NCBI GenBank assembly: GCA_030744755.1
Contig: JASLPY010000002.1
Location: forward strand, 1-64,000
DNA: 64,000 nt
Source of the DNA: Kiritimatiellia bacterium
GTDB lineage: Bacteria; Verrucomicrobiota; Kiritimatiellia; UBA8416; JADHWI01
Reading direction: 5' to 3'
Position 1 is the stretch's first letter; each line of letters opens with the position of its first letter. A model generated the notes under the pieces. That model did not search any database. It was not told where the DNA came from and saw nothing but the letters and a program-made list of their open reading frames with translations. A program made the position numbers and the translations under genes. This document shows positions 16,793-25,588 of the stretch, piece by piece.

Positions 16793-18049
16793 TCAGTGCT
16801 TAAAGCTGCGCTGGCCGGTGAAGACCATGGCCACGTCGGCCTCGTTGCATGCCTCGATGCTTTCGAAGTCCCGCATGGATCCGCCGGGCTGAACCACGGA
16901 CGTGACGCCTTCGCGAATTCCAACATCGATGCCGTCGCGGAACGGGAAGAACGCGTCGGACACCATGCAGCTTCCGAGCAGCCCGCCATTTTGGCGCTGG
17001 GTTTCCTCGTCGATTGCCTTCTTAGCGTCCTCATCGGCCAGGGTGTTGTATGGAACCTTGTGCTGCTCCCAGCACAGCCGGTCGGCCAGCTTCCTGTAAG
17101 CTTTGTCCCTCGCAATCTCGGCAACGCCGACACGATCCTGTTCGCCGGTACCGATCCCTACCGTCGCGCCGTCTTTCACGTAGATCACGGAGTTACTTGT
17201 CACACCTGCCTCCACCATCCATCCGAACAGCAAATCTTCGTATTCGGAGTCGGTTGGCAGCCTGTTGATCTTGTACTCCGTATCTTTGTAAGTGGACTGG
17301 GCCGGCACGAAATCCTCTTTCGTGCGCGCTTCGGGAACGAACGACCACTGCGTGACAAGCCCGCCATCCATGAGTGATTTGATGTCCACGAACCTGGCGG
17401 TCTGGAACTCCTGGAGTCTGGACATGTTGCCTATGCGCAGAACGCGGAGGTTCTTTTTGGTCGCAAACACGTCCATGACGCCATCGGCAAACTCCGGGGC
17501 AATAACCACTTCCGCGTAGTTCTGGACGATCAGGTTTGCCGTGTCCATGTCCACTTCGCCGTTAAGGCCAATGGCACCTCCGAAAGCTGCGAGGCGATCA
17601 GCCATGTTGGCCTTGTCGTACGCTTCTGCCAGCGAATCGGCTACCGCGACGCCGCAGGGATTGTTGTGCTTCATGATAGCGGCACAGGGCCTGCCGGTGA
17701 GATACCGCAGAATGTTCAGGGCATTGTCAGCATCCGTTACGTTGATCTTGCCGGGATGCTTGCCGGATTGCAGAAGTTCCATATCGGAAGCCAGGCAGTT
17801 GCCCGGTTGGATACACTCCACTTCTCCGAGGCTAAGGTTGCCGTTCACGAGCTTGTAGACGGCTGCTTCCTGGCCTGGATTCTCGCCATATCTAAGGCCT
17901 TTCTGAACGCCGTCGATGAGCCAGGACACTTTTTCGTAGAACAGCGTCTGGCGGTCACCATTGTCACCCACGAAGCTGAGTTCCATCTGTGGTGGGAAGT
18001 GATCGTCCATTATAGTTTTGTAGGCGGCCTTGAAATCTGTTCCGCTCAT
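16793..18049 (-). CDS. AICAR transformylase (stand-alone, no IMP cyclohydrolase domain)
   Basis: This enzyme formylates AICAR with 10-formyl-tetrahydrofolate in the ninth step of purine synthesis. The 418 residues correspond to the C-terminal domain of PurH, with its KHNNPCG motif and AFGGAI segment, plus the closing QPGGSMRD. The N-terminal IMP cyclohydrolase half of the usual 520-residue PurH is absent, and the frame starts cleanly behind AAAGGAGGA, so this is not a truncation. A separate cyclohydrolase should exist elsewhere. The folD-fhs genes at 25.6-28.5 kb would supply its formyl donor. Confidence 0.88.
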   Translation of the reverse strand: MSGTDFKAAYKTIMDDHFPPQMELSFVGDNGDRQTLFYEKVSWLIDGVQKGLRYGENPGQEAAVYKLVNGNLSLGEVECIQPGNCLASDMELLQSGKHPGKINVTDADNALNILRYLTGRPCAAIMKHNNPCGVAVADSLAEAYDKANMADRLAAFGGAIGLNGEVDMDTANLIVQNYAEVVIAPEFADGVMDVFATKKNLRVLRIGNMSRLQEFQTARFVDIKSLMDGGLVTQWSFVPEARTKEDFVPAQSTYKDTEYKINRLPTDSEYEDLLFGWMVEAGVTSNSVIYVKDGATVGIGTGEQDRVGVAEIARDKAYRKLADRLCWEQHKVPYNTLADEDAKKAIDEETQRQNGGLLGSCMVSDAFFPFRDGIDVGIREGVTSVVQPGGSMRDFESIEACNEADVAMVFTGQRSFKH

Positions 18050-18198
18050 GACTGTCCTCCTTTTTGGGAATTAATTCGAAGTCGATGAAAAATTAGCAGA
18101 TGAACCGGCAACTTGGAACTTGAAACTATTCTTTTTTGATTCACAATCCGCATTTCGCCTTTCCAGACAGGTAAACTATCAACAGGGGTGATTCCCGG

Positions 18199-18798
18199 GT
18201 GGACATGAACAAGAAAAAAGACGAGATCGCCCCGGCACTTCTTCTCGGATCGGCTTCCCCGAGACGCAGTAAGATACTGCGGGCACTTGGTGTCCGGTTT
18301 GATGTCGAGATCTCCGGGGTGGAGGAGGTCACCTATGATGATGACCCTGGAAGAACGGTTAGGGAGAATGCCCTGCAAAAGAATGCCGCCTGCCGCAGCA
18401 GTTTCCCCGACCGGTGCATTCTCACGGCGGACACGATTGTCGTATTTAACGGGAAGTGCATTGAAAAGCCTGAATCCCTGAACCAAGCGTTCGTTTTTCT
18501 TCGAATGCTCTCCGGCCAGGTTCACAAGGTTCTTACAGGAGTGGTGTTTTCGGAGCCGGGTTTGCCGGCCGAAGCGGAAGTTGTGGTCTCACTTGTCCGG
18601 TTTAAGGATCTGACGGAGGACGAGATGGCCCTGTATTTCGATGTCGTGGATCCCATGGACAAGGCAGGCGCATACGATGTTGACCAGTACGGACACATGG
18701 TTATCGAAAGCCTGGAAGGTTCCAGGACGAATGTCATGGGGTTGCCACGGGAATCGGTAGAAAGATGGTTAAGGCAACACCCGGAGTTCCTGGCGTGA
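18199..18798 (+). CDS. Maf-family nucleotide pyrophosphatase
   Basis: Maf proteins hydrolyse non-canonical or canonical NTPs to monophosphates and have been linked to septum inhibition. The 199-residue protein has the N-terminal LGSASPRRSKIL motif, TADTIVVFN, and the MDKAGAYDVDQYG segment typical of the family. Translation begins at GTG (18199) or ATG (18205). The last four bases overlap the GTG start of the dihydrouridine synthase gene. Confidence 0.9.
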   Translation: MDMNKKKDEIAPALLLGSASPRRSKILRALGVRFDVEISGVEEVTYDDDPGRTVRENALQKNAACRSSFPDRCILTADTIVVFNGKCIEKPESLNQAFVFLRMLSGQVHKVLTGVVFSEPGLPAEAEVVVSLVRFKDLTEDEMALYFDVVDPMDKAGAYDVDQYGHMVIESLEGSRTNVMGLPRESVERWLRQHPEFLA

Positions 18799-19838
18799 AT
18801 ATGGAGCCCTTGGACATAGGCGGGTTGAATATCGAGATGCCCGTTGCCCTCGCCCCCATGGCGGGCTACACGAATGCGGCTTTCCGGACGATTTGCCACC
18901 AGTTTGGCTGTGGTTTCTTCTTTACCGAGGTTATCAATGCCGCGGGCATTACACATGGATCGAAGCGCACGCTGTTCATGCTGGAAACGCTCGCGGGTGA
19001 AACCCCCCTGGCGGGGCACATGTATGGTTCGGACCCAGCCGTTATGGCCGATGCGGCACGCACGATAGAAGATACCGGAAGATTCCAGTTGATCGACATC
19101 AACTGCGGATGCCCCGTGAGAAAAATCGTGGCAAAGCACTGCGGTGTGGCCCTGATGGCCGATCCTGCCCGGCTGGGCCGAATCGTGGCGTCTGTGAAGA
19201 AGGCGGTTTCGCTGCCGGTCACGGTCAAGACACGCCTCGGGCTTTCCGAGGACCGCCACAACGTACTTGAGGTAGCGAAGGCCGTTGAGGAGTCCGGGGG
19301 GGATGCGATACACATTCATTCGCGTTATGCATCGAAACAGCATAGTGGTCCTGCGGATTGGGATGCTTTGGCGGAGGTCAAGACGGCCTGCAGCATTCCC
19401 GTGGTGGGCAACGGCGGAATAGACGGTGCCGAAGATGCGCCGCGTATGCTGAAACACACAGGTGTTGACGGTGTAATGATAGGTCGAGCGTCGATAGGGA
19501 ATCCGTGGGTGTTCAAAGATGTTGCGGCCCTGCTCGGCGGCGGTGAACCGGAGGGGCGACACAGTGTCCAGGAGCACAGGAAAACTATTCAGGCCCATGT
19601 CGAGGCCGTAGTAAAACTCAAGGAAAGGGAACAACCTTTCAGGAAACGCGGGCGCATGAATTCCGACGAGGCGGCCGCGGTTCTATTTCGTCCGGTGCTG
19701 CTTAAGTACATGGCCGGTTTTCGTGGGAGTTCGTCGATACGCCGCGGACTCAACTCAATGCTCAGCACGGCTGAGGTCATGGCCGCCGTCGACAGAGTCC
19801 TTTCTGCCCACGAATCGGATTGGGTGAACCACGCGTGA
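18795..19838 (+). CDS. dus: tRNA-dihydrouridine synthase
   Basis: A flavoenzyme that reduces uridines in tRNA. About 347 residues, with the family opening VALAPMAGYTNAAFR, the catalytic-loop cysteine segment DINCGCPVRKIV, and the VKTRLG and GNGGI phosphate-binding motifs of the TIM barrel. The closest subfamily appears to be DusB. GTG at 18795 is preferred because it overlaps the maf stop as GTGA; an ATG 30 bases upstream would create a longer overlap. Confidence 0.92.
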   Translation: MNMEPLDIGGLNIEMPVALAPMAGYTNAAFRTICHQFGCGFFFTEVINAAGITHGSKRTLFMLETLAGETPLAGHMYGSDPAVMADAARTIEDTGRFQLIDINCGCPVRKIVAKHCGVALMADPARLGRIVASVKKAVSLPVTVKTRLGLSEDRHNVLEVAKAVEESGGDAIHIHSRYASKQHSGPADWDALAEVKTACSIPVVGNGGIDGAEDAPRMLKHTGVDGVMIGRASIGNPWVFKDVAALLGGGEPEGRHSVQEHRKTIQAHVEAVVKLKEREQPFRKRGRMNSDEAAAVLFRPVLLKYMAGFRGSSSIRRGLNSMLSTAEVMAAVDRVLSAHESDWVNHA

Positions 19839-19909
19839 ATCCTTGATCTTTACCTCCTACTCTGCTTAAATGCCGCACAAGCGTGGGGGCTTTGGAGCAG
19901 GAGTGCGTT

Positions 19910-20641
19910 ATGAATGACAAGTCGCAAGTAGAAGCATCGGGAACCGGGAATCCGGACTTGGCCGCAATTATCGAACGTGCGAAGCACGAGCTCGAACAGA
20001 TGATAGACCTGAACCCTCAGATCATGCTGCTGCTGGACGCGGGGGGTACGATCCTGCGGTCTAATAAGGCTTTGCTCGAAATGATGGGCGAGACGTCCTT
20101 CTTCGGGGTGCTCGGAAAAAACGTTTCCAATATCATGGATTGCGGCGACCCCAAGTTCTTTTCCCGTCTCCTTGATGAAGGTGGAATCTCTCAGGGCGAG
20201 GCCCTCGTCAATCTGCCTAACAGGGTTGCTCACATGTTGCGGTTCTCGGTTGTCGGTTCCGGCAGGGAATCCGAGCTTCGGGTCATAATTGTCGAAGATA
20301 TTACCGAGGAGAAGAACCGTGAAGGCGAAGTCAAGCAGGCTCACAAAAAAGAAGCGGTTCGTGAGCTCATGGGTGCGTTGATGCACACGATCAACCAGCA
20401 TCTCACCGTTATAAGCGTGAGAGCAAAGCTTATGTCAATGGCCCTGGAGAAAGGTTCGACTGACCAGAATGAATTCAAGAAGAGCCTCGATGACATTACG
20501 AACCTGACGATGAAGATTGCGGAAACGCTTAGCCAGATAGGTGAGCCGGGAGAGCTGCGCACAACTCACTACTTGAACGGCACAAACATCCTCGACCTGA
20601 ACGCTTCGGCCCAAACGCCTCCGCCTGCAGAAGACGACTGA
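19910..20641 (+). CDS. PAS protein with histidine-kinase dimerisation region but no ATPase domain
   Basis: A 243-residue soluble protein. Residues about 20-130 form a PAS domain (MIDLNPQIMLLLDAGGTILRSN...VEDITEEKN). Residues about 145-215 resemble a kinase DHp helix pair (KKEAVRELMGALMHTINQ). A histidine is present (MHTINQ) but not in the usual HE-N/L context, and no HATPase domain follows. It may be a sensor or adaptor that dimerises with another kinase. AGGAG lies nine bases before the ATG; a GTG further upstream is less likely. Confidence 0.7.
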   Translation: MNDKSQVEASGTGNPDLAAIIERAKHELEQMIDLNPQIMLLLDAGGTILRSNKALLEMMGETSFFGVLGKNVSNIMDCGDPKFFSRLLDEGGISQGEALVNLPNRVAHMLRFSVVGSGRESELRVIIVEDITEEKNREGEVKQAHKKEAVRELMGALMHTINQHLTVISVRAKLMSMALEKGSTDQNEFKKSLDDITNLTMKIAETLSQIGEPGELRTTHYLNGTNILDLNASAQTPPPAEDD

Positions 20642-20648
20642 GATGGCC

Positions 20649-20906
20649 CTAGGAGAGCTCGGTTGAGATATGCTGTCCCGTCCCGGTATGAAATCCGCAA
20701 CTGACGCACAGCACGGAACCCGGTGCCAAGGCTTCTCCACAGCTTGGACACCCCGCCTCCGCGGCCACCGTTCCCGCAGGCACCGGGATCGCAATGGCCT
20801 GTTCGCAAGCCGGACATTCAATGGTTTCCCCGGCCATGTCGGACGGAGCCTCGAGCGATTGATTGCAGCGAGGACAGCTGAACTCGATATCTTCAGCTTC
20901 AGGCAT
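20649..20906 (-). CDS. Small double zinc-ribbon protein
   Basis: An 85-residue protein with two four-cysteine zinc ribbons: Cys11, 14, 31, 34 and Cys53, 56, 67, 70. The first ribbon (CPRCNQSLEAPSDMAGETIECPAC) is a widespread type in PVC-group proteins, where it often precedes a membrane domain; here nothing follows. The gene is convergent with the PAS protein, 7 bp between stops. The role is unknown; nucleic-acid or protein binding is plausible. Confidence 0.65.
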   Translation of the reverse strand: MPEAEDIEFSCPRCNQSLEAPSDMAGETIECPACEQAIAIPVPAGTVAAEAGCPSCGEALAPGSVLCVSCGFHTGTGQHISTELS

Positions 20907-20994
20907 TTGAAATCTCCCTACAGATGGTTTTATGCGCTACAGGAGGACTATACTCAGCCTCATCACTTGTAGTCAAGACGGTCTGAAGCGCTTC

Positions 20995-21921
20995 CTATGT
21001 GGCAGACAGATAAGTCTCCCCGTCGCTGGGCGTTTCTTCGATTTCGTTGTCCTCGAGGAGGTGCCGCACGGTTTCGTTGACGCGCGGCCGCGCTATTCCG
21101 AAGGCTGCTGAGATCTGTTCGGCAGTGCAGGGCCTCCGTTTGAGCATGGCCAGGATTTCGGTCCGCGGTGGCTCAATGTCCCGCGCCTCCTTTCCCCGAA
21201 AACTCGCCACGACTTCCGCAGGCGGCGAGAACAAGGCCGACAGTTCCAGGAGTCTGCGAGGACTCACGGCTACTGCCAACGGATCAGCAGGAGGTCTAAC
21301 TGCAGTGTTCAAGTGTACGCGGTCGGGGCCGATACGGTCGACAAGCCGGGCAATTCTGGCGACTTGTGAGTCATCGGCGTTCACTCCTTTCAGGAGAAAT
21401 ACCTCGATCCACAGTTTCCCTTGAAACTGGTCCCTGAACTTCACGTAGCTTTCTACCATGGCATCGAGCGACACCCCTGTGCAGGGCCTGTGAAGCCGCT
21501 CGTAAGAGGCCTGGTCCCACGCGCTTAAAGATACTTTTACAAGCGATGCCCTGCATGCATCCTCTCGTACCTCCGGGAGTGACAGAAGGGTGCCGTTGGA
21601 AAGAATTGCCGTCGCCGCCGAAGCGTTGTCACTGACAAACTCCAGTATTCGTCCGAAGTTCACGTGAAGAGTTGGCTCGCCAGATCCGGCCAGCGTTATG
21701 TAATCCGCGCCCCCACCCTCGCGAAACCAATCTGACAGTTCTGCGATCACTTCATCGGTCGGAACGTATTCCTTTCGAGCGAGCGTACTGCAGGTTGTCG
21801 CTCCGACTTCACAGAAAAGGCAGTCCAGCGTGCATGTCTTGAATGGCACCAGGTCAACACCCAGGGATCTTCCCAGGCGACGGGAAGGAACCGGGCCAAA
21901 AAGATATCTGTAACGTGACAT
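20995..21921 (-). CDS. Radical SAM protein with C-terminal winged helix
   Basis: About 308 residues from the ATG at 21921, which lies directly before MSRYRYLFGPVPSRRLGRSLG, a motif typical of the COG0731-like group. The 4Fe-4S cysteines are Cys30, 34 and 37 (CTLDCLFC), followed by a GSGEPTL motif. Residues about 235-308 form a winged-helix module (KRRPCTAEQISAAFGI) that would bind nucleic acid. The reaction is unknown; relatives include tRNA-modifying enzymes. Confidence 0.8.
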   Translation of the reverse strand: MSRYRYLFGPVPSRRLGRSLGVDLVPFKTCTLDCLFCEVGATTCSTLARKEYVPTDEVIAELSDWFREGGGADYITLAGSGEPTLHVNFGRILEFVSDNASAATAILSNGTLLSLPEVREDACRASLVKVSLSAWDQASYERLHRPCTGVSLDAMVESYVKFRDQFQGKLWIEVFLLKGVNADDSQVARIARLVDRIGPDRVHLNTAVRPPADPLAVAVSPRRLLELSALFSPPAEVVASFRGKEARDIEPPRTEILAMLKRRPCTAEQISAAFGIARPRVNETVRHLLEDNEIEETPSDGETYLSAT

Positions 21922-21973
21922 AACCGGAGAATACACGAACTGGCACCGTCTTTGAAATGAAGGATATGGATAA

Positions 21974-22022
21974 GTATCTCCGCTACTAGCGGAGATACAT
22001 GGTTGACGGTTGATGGTTGATG
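21974..22022. repeat. Hairpin plus ATGGTTGA tandem repeat, family D copy 2
   Basis: A perfect 10-bp-stem hairpin GTATCTCCGC-TACTA-GCGGAGATAC (21974-21998) is followed by ATGGTTGACGGTTGATGG and two more bases of the same period. This tandem word is the reverse complement of the one at 12581-12610. The element sits between divergent genes. Confidence 0.6.
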
Positions 22023-22091
22023 TGGAAGTCACTGAAGAAATGACTTATCATTCTTAAGCAATCTTCTTCCGCAAAGAAGGATCGGTTTGAC

Positions 22092-22664
22092 ATGAGCACT
22101 GTGAAGAAAGCAAAGCTGGTTAGGCTGTTCTGCGGCATCATCGCCGTATCAGAAGACGCCATGAAGCAAGTGGAGCAGGAACTGGCCATGCTGTTCGGGC
22201 CCATCAATGTCGCTACAGGCACAATACCCTTCGACTGCACGCATTACTACGAGTTGGAAATGGGTTCGGGACTTCTCCGCAAGTTTGTGGCCTTCGATAA
22301 CATGATCGATCCGGGAGACCTCGCTGACATCAAAACCCGCACAAACAAGATCGAACAGAAGTACATGACGGCCGTAACTTCGGGTGCAACATCAAGGTGC
22401 GTCAACCTGGATCCGGGATATGTTACTCCGGCCAAGGTCGTACTTGCCACTGCCAAGAACTACACTCATCGGGTTTACCTTTCCAAGGGGATATTTGCCG
22501 AGGTCACCATGACCTTTGACAAGAAAGGATGTGTCTTCCTTGACTGGACGTATCCGGATTTCAAGACACCCGGTTACACGGAGTTCTTTCTTGGCTTGAG
22601 GGGCGAGTTACTTGCTGCACTGGCTGATGGCCGCGTTGATGCGGACTCTTCTCATGGATGTTGA
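22092..22664 (+). CDS. DUF4416 family protein
   Basis: A 190-residue protein matching the DUF4416 pattern: a FDCTHYYELEMG-type motif (here PFDCTHYYELEMGSGLLRKFVAF, split by short gaps from the start), then NLDPGYVTPAKVVLAT, HRVYLSKGIFAEVTMT and LDWTYPDFKTPGY. The family is found in diverse anaerobes and has no known function. AAGGA precedes the ATG. It is divergent from the radical SAM gene and upstream of the antiporter. Confidence 0.85.
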   Translation: MSTVKKAKLVRLFCGIIAVSEDAMKQVEQELAMLFGPINVATGTIPFDCTHYYELEMGSGLLRKFVAFDNMIDPGDLADIKTRTNKIEQKYMTAVTSGATSRCVNLDPGYVTPAKVVLATAKNYTHRVYLSKGIFAEVTMTFDKKGCVFLDWTYPDFKTPGYTEFFLGLRGELLAALADGRVDADSSHGC

Positions 22665-22783
22665 CCCTGATGGAACTTGCTTTTTGACGGTTGTGTTTTT
22701 GCGTGGATGTGCATATAAGTAGCGCTCGTTTTCTGCGGAAAGCCCGCCTTAGACGGTTTGTACTGCCGCGAAGAACCGGAAAA

Positions 22784-25513
22784 ATGAAGAAACCGAACCT
22801 TGTCACGTTAACAATACTCGCCTCATCCTGCCTGTTCACGGTAGCGGCTTATGCCGGAATCGATGGGGACGCCGGCGGGGATATGCCACACCGGATGATG
22901 ACGCTCGTCGTGCAGTTGGGAGTTATTCTGCTGGCGGCCCGCCTCGGCAACATTCTTTTCCGGCGGCTCAGGCTTCCCGGGGTGGCCGGGGAACTCGCGG
23001 CCGGGATACTCATAGGCCCCTACGTCCTGGGTGCAGTCCCTCTTCGCTTTCTGGGATTCCCGAACGGACTCTTCCACGTTTCAGCGGATATCATGCTGGC
23101 CGGCATTCCCGTCTCTCCCGAACTTTACGGCATTTGTGCAGTGGCTTCTGTGCTGCTCCTGTTCATGGTTGGCCTTGAAACGGATATCAGCCTGTTCATG
23201 CGCTACTCGGTCGTGGGCAGCCTCGTGGGTCTAGGCGGTGTCACCGTCTCCTTCGTTTTTGGGGACCTTGCCGCAGTAGGGTTCTACCGCATTTTTCTCG
23301 GGCAAACAGCGGGCTTTCTGTCGGCGCCATGTCTCTTCCTCGGTATAATAACTACTGCAACATCGGTTGGCATTACGGCCAGATTGCTGAGCGAGCAGCG
23401 CAAGCTTGATTCTCCCGAAGGTGTCACGATACTGGCCGGCGCGGTTTTCGACGATGTTCTGGGCATCATTCTCCTCGCCATAGGAATGGGAGTCATCGCC
23501 GCTTCGCGAAAGCCTGGTGATATCGACTGGGGTCATATCGCCATCATCGCGGTCAAGGCCGTCGGCATCTGGATTGCAGCAACCGCCATCGGGCTTGTGG
23601 CTTCTCGCCGAATCAGCACGCTGCTGAAATGGTTCAAGGACAGGTCCGCAATAGCAGTTATGGCCACAGGGTTGGCCCTGGTCCTCGCGGGACTGTTCGA
23701 GGAAGCGGGACTGGCCATGATAGTGGGAGCTTACGTTATGGGGCTTTCGTTGTCGCGAAGCGATATCAACCTCGTGGTGCGTGAGAAGATCCACCCTGTC
23801 TCTTCTTTCCTCGTTCCGGTCTTCTTCACCGTTATGGGCATGCTCGTCAACATCCGCCTCCTTCTCGCCCCCGAGGTCCTCCTGTTCGGAGTCATCTACA
23901 CGCTGGTCGCGGCTTTCGCCAAGATAGTGGGATGTGGAATTCCCGCCCTTGCGTGCAATTTCAACGCAAAGGGAGCGTTGCGGATTGGTGCGGGGATGTT
24001 GCCTCGCGGCGAAGTTACACTGATCATTGCGGGCGTCGGGCTGGCTGCTGGACTGCTTGATCAGAAGTTGTTCGGCGTCGTTATCTTCATGACTCTCGCC
24101 GCATCGCTGACATCCCCGGGGATTATCACGTGGCTCTTCAAGCTCTCGGGAAGCGGACTCAAGAATCCCGAAGAAGAGGAGACCGGTGCGGCCGTTGCTT
24201 TCAGCTTCCCCTCTGTCGAGACCGCCGAACTTCTTGTGCAGAAACTGATGCGCGTGTTTGAGTCCGAAGGATTCTTTGTTCACACGATCCACCGCCGTGA
24301 CAGGATCTACCAGCTCAGGAAGGATGAAGTGGTCATAGGCTTCGAGCAGTCCGGATCCGACATATTGTTTGATTGCGGCAAACCAGACGTGCCGCTGGTG
24401 AATGCCGCCATGTACGAGGTACTTGCCGACCTGGAACACACGATCAACGAGCTCAGAAAACCTATCGACCGCGCTGCCATTGTCCGCAAATTGCAGGATG
24501 AAGCGCCTGGAAAGCCGGGACAAATTGCGGCCGCATCATCTTACGTCGTTCGCGACACCATGCTGCCGCAACTTAAAGGCAAAACCAAGGAGGCCGTAAT
24601 CGACGAACTTCTGGGCGCCATAAAGGGGAAGGGCCTTATCAAGAACTTGGAAGCCGCAAGGGACGCGGTCATGACCCGTGAAGCCAGCATGTCAACCGGC
24701 ATGCAGTATGGAATAGCCATCCCTCACGGAAGGACAGACGCGGTTGACCATCTCGTGTGTTCCGTGGGATTGAAGCCTGACGGCGTCGATTTCGATTCGA
24801 TCGACGGCGAACCGTCACGTATCTTTGTCCTCACCCTGTCGCCGCTGAGTGCCGCGGCACCGCACGTGCAGTTCATGTCCACCATGAGCCAGATCCTGAA
24901 TGAATCTGGCCGGGATGCGCTATTGTGCTGCAACACAGCGGACCAGATGTATGACATTCTCTCCGGAAAACGGGATGCCAAGGGAGCACCAGGAAAGCCA
25001 CGGAAGGAGAAGAAAAAGCGGACGCGGACTCACGGGAAGCCGCGTACCGAACTGGAACCGGGTCTTTCAAAGTACCTGAAGTCCGAGTTGCTGGAAGTGA
25101 ACCTGCCCGGGGAAACCAAGGAAGAAGTGATCAATGCCCTGGTGGACATCCTGGCAAGGCACGGGGGCCTTAAGAATGTGGATACCGTTCGCCGGTTAAT
25201 CTTCGAGCGAGAAAAACAGATGTCAACCGGCATGGAAAAGGGCGTGGCTATACCCCACGCAAGAACCGACGAAGTGAGTCATCTCACTTGCGTGGTCGGG
25301 CTGAAGAAGGACGGCATAGATTTCGAGGCCATCGACGGCCAGCCATCCAACATATTCGTTCTGACGTTATCTCCAACTCAGGCATCAGAACCACACATCC
25401 AATTCATGGCCATGATCAGCCGGATCCTGGATGAAGAAGGTCGGGATCGAGTCCTGGCTGCCGAGACACCCGAAGAACTTTGGTATGCACTCGCTGGCGG
25501 CGGCGCGGGCTGA
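22784..25513 (+). CDS. Cation/proton antiporter (CPA2-type) fused to two PTS EIIA-2 domains
   Basis: About 909 residues. An N-terminal hydrophobic leader is followed by a Na+/H+ exchanger domain of about 12 helices (roughly 40-440; motifs RLPGVAGELAAGILIGP and FDDVLG). A soluble region (about 460-580) leads to two fructose/mannitol-type EIIA domains, each keeping the phosphorylatable histidine: His648 in IAIPHGRT and His825 in VAIPHART. EIIA domains take phosphate from HPr, so ion transport may be tuned by PTS or nitrogen-PTS status. A Lys/Arg-rich linker joins the two EIIA copies. ATG at 22784 is chosen over upstream codons. Confidence 0.88.
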   Translation: MKKPNLVTLTILASSCLFTVAAYAGIDGDAGGDMPHRMMTLVVQLGVILLAARLGNILFRRLRLPGVAGELAAGILIGPYVLGAVPLRFLGFPNGLFHVSADIMLAGIPVSPELYGICAVASVLLLFMVGLETDISLFMRYSVVGSLVGLGGVTVSFVFGDLAAVGFYRIFLGQTAGFLSAPCLFLGIITTATSVGITARLLSEQRKLDSPEGVTILAGAVFDDVLGIILLAIGMGVIAASRKPGDIDWGHIAIIAVKAVGIWIAATAIGLVASRRISTLLKWFKDRSAIAVMATGLALVLAGLFEEAGLAMIVGAYVMGLSLSRSDINLVVREKIHPVSSFLVPVFFTVMGMLVNIRLLLAPEVLLFGVIYTLVAAFAKIVGCGIPALACNFNAKGALRIGAGMLPRGEVTLIIAGVGLAAGLLDQKLFGVVIFMTLAASLTSPGIITWLFKLSGSGLKNPEEEETGAAVAFSFPSVETAELLVQKLMRVFESEGFFVHTIHRRDRIYQLRKDEVVIGFEQSGSDILFDCGKPDVPLVNAAMYEVLADLEHTINELRKPIDRAAIVRKLQDEAPGKPGQIAAASSYVVRDTMLPQLKGKTKEAVIDELLGAIKGKGLIKNLEAARDAVMTREASMSTGMQYGIAIPHGRTDAVDHLVCSVGLKPDGVDFDSIDGEPSRIFVLTLSPLSAAAPHVQFMSTMSQILNESGRDALLCCNTADQMYDILSGKRDAKGAPGKPRKEKKKRTRTHGKPRTELEPGLSKYLKSELLEVNLPGETKEEVINALVDILARHGGLKNVDTVRRLIFEREKQMSTGMEKGVAIPHARTDEVSHLTCVVGLKKDGIDFEAIDGQPSNIFVLTLSPTQASEPHIQFMAMISRILDEEGRDRVLAAETPEELWYALAGGGAG

Positions 25514-25516
25514 GAT

Positions 25517-25573
25517 GCGCAGCTCTGGAGAGCAGCGCTACTTCAAGAGTAGATCGCCCCTCCAAAGGTGATC
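25517..25573. repeat. REP-like inverted pair F2 (head-to-head)
   Basis: Hairpin GCGC-A-GCTCT-GG-AGAGC-A-GCGC (25517-25538) followed by TACT (25539-25542), then AGTA (25548-25551) followed by hairpin GATCGCCCC...GGTGATC (25552-25573). Related copies of both hairpins occur in inverted order at 51986-52076. It lies between the convergent antiporter and folD genes. Confidence 0.7.
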
Positions 25574-25588
25574 GCAGAGTTACCCCGC

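Noticed and set aside
23231-24523. Minus-strand open frame of about 430 codons inside the antiporter gene
   Set aside because: It is Asp/Glu/Arg/His-rich, typical of the antisense of a membrane protein, and has no recognisable domain.
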